Source: Paenibacillus sp. UNC451MF (lineage in GTDB: Bacteria; Bacillota; Bacilli; Paenibacillales; NBRC-103111). Taken from it: 64,000 nucleotides of DNA. The stretch is taken from positions 62,001 to 126,000 of the forward strand of contig NZ_JMLS01000017.1 in NCBI RefSeq assembly GCF_000686845.1. Reading direction: 5' to 3'. Under the pieces are notes generated by a model. The model had not been told where the DNA came from. It did not search any database and saw nothing but the letters and a program-made list of their open reading frames with translations. Shown here piece after piece: positions 61,531 to 64,000 of this stretch. Made by a program: the position numbers and the translations under genes. Position 1 is the stretch's first letter, and each line of letters begins with the position of its first letter.

Positions 61531-62895
61531 TCATCCCGCTTGGACTGCTTTCTTCATTCGCGATCCTGCGAATAAGCTTGTGAGAATTAATACAAGATTA
61601 AGCGTCATAGCGATGGTTATACTTGTTTCCATGTCCAAGCCTGTCGATTGAGTGATGGCAATAAGGGCACCGCCGATTCCGATGACAATCCCCGGCGTGA
61701 AGGAATCGGCAAATTGGAGGTTAGCCGATACTTCCCCGGATTCACCTTCTTTGGAATTGGCGAATGCGACGGCGCCGCTAGTCGGATGAGCCAATCCTAT
61801 CCCTATCCCCGTGATCATTTGACCAATAACGGATACAGCAATTGTAGATGTTGGGATCCAGAAGACAATGCCAATTCCAACAATCATAAAAAGTACTCCG
61901 ATTATGATCCGTTTATGTCGGCCACGGCCTTGATCTGCAGTATCCCAATAGGATTGCATGAAGGAAATGGCGCACCAGCTAAGCGCGGCGCTTGCTACGA
62001 CTAGCCCGGCTACATCGGCTGTTACTCCCTTAGTATCTGTTAACGACAGCACTAGGAAGTTTTGTGTGCTCGCATAAGCAGCGAAAAATAATCCCCGGGA
62101 CGCAATAAGAGAAGGCAGCCCCTGGCGAAGTCTCAATGTCCCTGAGGGCAGCAACTTACGAAGCGGCTGTATCATAAAAACCAATCCTACAATCAGCATG
62201 AGGCCAATTGCCTTTGGAAGCATACCGAGACCGCTCAAGAAAATTCCGGTACCGATGGCAAGCAAGATGGATAGCCAAGTGGAGCCTGAGGTGCTTCTTT
62301 CTTGAACAGCCGGAACCTGCAGTTTACGGAAGACAGGCAAGCTGAGAAGGGCGGCTAGAAGCAGAAAGGGAAGTACTCCCCAAAAAACGAAGCGCCAAGA
62401 CAGTTGTTGTGCAATGACACCTGCAACGTAAGGACCTATCATAGATGGCAGCACATAGGCGGTACCAAAAGCACCCAATATTTTCGTGCGGAGCTTATCG
62501 GGATAGCTTAAAGAGATCGCTGTATAGACGCAAGTCATCATGGCACCGGCGCCGAAACCCTGCAACGCTCGGGAAATGATCAGAATCAGCATATGATTCG
62601 CCATGGCAGCAGCAATAAGCCCCAATGCAAATAGAATCATGGCGAGAGTGAAAGGCAGAGCAGGTCCTTTCTTGTCAATTTGACGCCCAACTACCAAAGT
62701 CCCAATAATTTGCGCAAGCAAGTAAGCGCTGAAAATCCACCCATAAAGATGGATTCCATTTAAATCGCCCGCAATGGCAGGTGCCACCGTAATGACAGCT
62801 AATCCTTCGAAACCTACGGCCATTACCGCCAAAATGATTCCAATAGATAAGGCTATGTATTTCGGTCCAAAAATACTATTTTCTGTGTCAGGCAA
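61531..62895 (-). CDS. MFS multidrug-type exporter (EmrB/QacA-like)
   Basis: A 454-residue transporter with a DHA2-like sequence. Helix 1 has VGFEGLAVITVAPAIAGDL, the loop after helix 2 has GRQIDKKGPALPF and helix 4-5 has SRALQGFGAGAMMTCVYTAISL. The first start in the frame, TTG 62904, sits directly on the ribosome binding site; TTG 62895 has GGAGG nine bases upstream and is preferred. It is divergent from a cysteine-rich regulator, with inverted repeats between them. Substrate unknown; antibiotic or metabolite export is likely. Confidence 0.85.
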   Translation of the reverse strand: MPDTENSIFGPKYIALSIGIILAVMAVGFEGLAVITVAPAIAGDLNGIHLYGWIFSAYLLAQIIGTLVVGRQIDKKGPALPFTLAMILFALGLIAAAMANHMLILIISRALQGFGAGAMMTCVYTAISLSYPDKLRTKILGAFGTAYVLPSMIGPYVAGVIAQQLSWRFVFWGVLPFLLLAALLSLPVFRKLQVPAVQERSTSGSTWLSILLAIGTGIFLSGLGMLPKAIGLMLIVGLVFMIQPLRKLLPSGTLRLRQGLPSLIASRGLFFAAYASTQNFLVLSLTDTKGVTADVAGLVVASAALSWCAISFMQSYWDTADQGRGRHKRIIIGVLFMIVGIGIVFWIPTSTIAVSVIGQMITGIGIGLAHPTSGAVAFANSKEGESGEVSANLQFADSFTPGIVIGIGGALIAITQSTGLDMETSITIAMTLNLVLILTSLFAGSRMKKAVQAG

Positions 62896-62951
62896 AACGA
62901 TCAACCTCCATTTGCTCAGTTTTTTATTATGTATACTTCGTATCCGGATAC

Positions 62952-62975
62952 TTTGTAAACATATTACTTTACAAA
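62952..62975. promoter_or_regulatory. Inverted-repeat operator in the regulator/MFS gap
   Basis: TTTGTAAA-CATATTAC-TTTACAAA has eight-base arms with an eight-base spacer. A direct repeat of TACTTTGT recurs at about 62949 and 62992. It is central in the 173-base divergent gap, so it is a good candidate binding site for the 63069 regulator. Confidence 0.6.
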
Positions 62976-63068
62976 ATACAGGTGAAAGTTTACTTTGTCA
63001 ATATTTATCTTTATAATGTCTGTATACTTCTTATTTCTCATTTTCGTGTACAAAGAGGGTGTTATTAA

Positions 63069-63728
63069 ATGAAAAATAACAGTCATGGGAGAGAGGCCAA
63101 CGCTGAAAAAACAAGGCGTACCATTGTGAAGCTGTTAAAACAGCAAGGTCCTTCGGATGCACTTCAGCTGTCGACTGAGCTTGGCATATCAAGAATGGCC
63201 GTGAGGCAGCACTTATACGATCTGCATGAACAGCAGTTGGTAACGTTCGAGGAAGAAGCTAGAGCTATGGGGCGCCCTGCAAAAATGTGGAGACTGACCC
63301 AAGAGGCTAATCGACTTTTCCCTGACGGGTATGCCGATCTTACCGTCAACTTAATTGATTCGATGAGGGAGGCGTTTGGAGAAGAAGGGTTGGAGAAGCT
63401 GCTTGAAATTCGAAACCGCAAGCAAGTGGTCGAATACAAGAAAAAAGCGCCAGTCCACTTACCCCTAAATGAACAATTACAGGCACTTGCCGAACAACGT
63501 ACGGCTGAAGGCTATATGGCTGAAATCATTGAGAATGCGGACGGTACGTATTATTTTGTTGAAAAGCATTGCCCTATTTGTGAAGCGGCACAAGTCTGTT
63601 CGGGACTTTGCAGTAAAGAGTTGGAAATGCTTCAGCTCGTCCTGGGCAATGAGGTTATAGTGGAGAGAAAAGAGCATATGCTAACAAGCGGCAGCCGATG
63701 TGTGTATCAGATCCAACGATGTTGTTAG
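63069..63728 (+). CDS. SufR-like helix-turn-helix regulator with C-terminal cysteine cluster
   Basis: A 219-residue regulator. The N-terminal helix-turn-helix (DALQLSTELGISRMAVRQHLYDL, about 30-60) and the following wing, ARAMGRPAKMWRLTQEA, match the ArsR/DeoR-like SufR group. The C-terminal part holds four cysteines as C-x2-C-x5-C-x3-C (about 173-184, HCPICEAAQVCSGLCSKE) and three more at the end (SRCVYQIQRCC). This pattern fits Fe-S cluster binding, so it may sense iron or oxidative state. It is divergent from an MFS gene rather than suf genes. AAAGAGGGTG precedes ATG 63069. Confidence 0.82.
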   Translation: MKNNSHGREANAEKTRRTIVKLLKQQGPSDALQLSTELGISRMAVRQHLYDLHEQQLVTFEEEARAMGRPAKMWRLTQEANRLFPDGYADLTVNLIDSMREAFGEEGLEKLLEIRNRKQVVEYKKKAPVHLPLNEQLQALAEQRTAEGYMAEIIENADGTYYFVEKHCPICEAAQVCSGLCSKELEMLQLVLGNEVIVERKEHMLTSGSRCVYQIQRCC

Positions 63729-63782
63729 CCTTTGTGGAGGAAACGGCATATTACGGAAACAGTCTCCATGGCGTGAAAGAAT

Positions 63783-63817
63783 AAAAAACCGACCCGTAAA
63801 GAAGGATCGGTTTTTTG
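63783..63817. terminator. Terminator after the SufR-like gene
   Basis: AAAAAACCGA pairs with TCGGTTTTTT around a loop of about 15 bases that includes CCCGTAAAGAAGG. It probably also serves the convergent partial gene at the window end. Confidence 0.85.
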
Positions 63818-63841
63818 CATATCGTCTGAATCAAACTAACA

Positions 63842-64000
63842 TTATGCGAACTTATTTAAAACATCTGGTGTCCAGTCTTTTACACCATTATCTTCTAAAA
63901 TACCTAATACAACGTCTGTAATATCTGGGTCAGCAATCAATTTATCTTGAACTCGGAATTTTATATCGTCAGCATCGGCTAATGTGAGGCCTTTGCGTAA
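63842..64000 (-). CDS. Partial gene of unknown function (C-terminus only)
   Basis: The minus strand has a frame open from the window edge to a TAA at 63842-63844. The last 52 residues contain LTLADADDIKFRVQDKLIADPDITDVVL and end in WTPDVLNKFA. The acidic, helical character looks coding. No family recognised, and the start lies outside the window. The convergent terminator at 63783 supports the 3' end. Confidence 0.6.
   Translation of the reverse strand, partial: LRKGLTLADADDIKFRVQDKLIADPDITDVVLGILEDNGVKDWTPDVLNKFA

Noticed and set aside
1-64000. CRISPR arrays, insertion sequences, prophage, tRNA and rRNA genes
   Set aside because: No regularly spaced repeats, transposase or integrase motifs, tRNA cloverleaf or rRNA-like sequence was seen on either strand.

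Overview
The window looks like a chromosome segment of an endospore-forming Firmicute, most likely Paenibacillus or a close relative. The evidence is strong AGGAGG-type ribosome binding sites, TTG/GTG starts, mid-range GC, a complete GerA-type spore germinant receptor operon, a T-box leader, Ger and ABC lipoproteins, and a sugar ABC importer with no ATPase of its own. No rRNA, tRNA, CRISPR array, insertion sequence or prophage was seen.

Layout. (1) 0-5 kb: an NCS1 purine/pyrimidine-type permease, a PucR regulator and an allophanate hydrolase, apparently the 3' part of a nitrogen-scavenging locus. (2) 5-9.6 kb: glutathione peroxidase, a GNAT pseudogene, a CDF metal exporter, a DUF2935 protein and an MFS exporter. 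(3) 9.8-15.2 kb: a 1057-residue GNAT-fused protein overlapping an amidohydrolase, followed by decay: an alpha-mannosidase (GH38) remnant and a GntR/LacI-type regulator that has lost the start of its sensor domain. (4) 15.5-35.4 kb: a largely co-oriented catabolic island. It holds an M81 (MlrC) peptidase, class-III aminotransferase, SMP-30 lactonase, RidA, CBM9-like protein, IclR and AraC regulators, an (alpha/alpha)6 glycosidase, a Tat-exported beta-helix protein, SDR, creatininase-family amidohydrolase, an unrecognised protein, an FAD oxidoreductase, a three-gene sugar ABC importer, and a second paralogous Tat beta-helix protein closed by a terminator. (5) 35.6-39.6 kb: a germination operon in the order small membrane protein, B, A, C. 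(6) 39.8-47.6 kb: SelO, Eis-like acetyltransferase, MarR, a class II UvrA-like ABC protein, a GNAT enzyme and a GrpB protein. (7) 47.7-55 kb: a structured leader candidate, a 1509-residue secreted polysaccharide lyase-like protein and a hybrid histidine kinase. (8) 55-64 kb: a T-box-controlled aspartate-semialdehyde dehydrogenase whose specifier reads as lysine, an enolase-superfamily enzyme, two regulator/MFS divergent pairs, small proteins, and the 3' end of an unknown gene running off the window.

How the genes fit together. The 15.5-35.4 kb island reads as import and breakdown of a substrate that is both a carbohydrate and an amide or amine: exported beta-helix proteins act outside, the ABC importer brings in the product, the glycosidase and CBM9-like protein handle sugar, and the creatininase, M81, aminotransferase and RidA proteins handle nitrogen. 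The substrate cannot be named from sequence. Three pseudogenes within 10 kb all keep both ends or flanks of a domain but have lost an internal piece, which suggests recent loss of accessory functions. The most promising undescribed items are the catabolic island with its unknown gene at 27572, the GNAT-fusion/amidohydrolase pair, and the structured leader at 47757.
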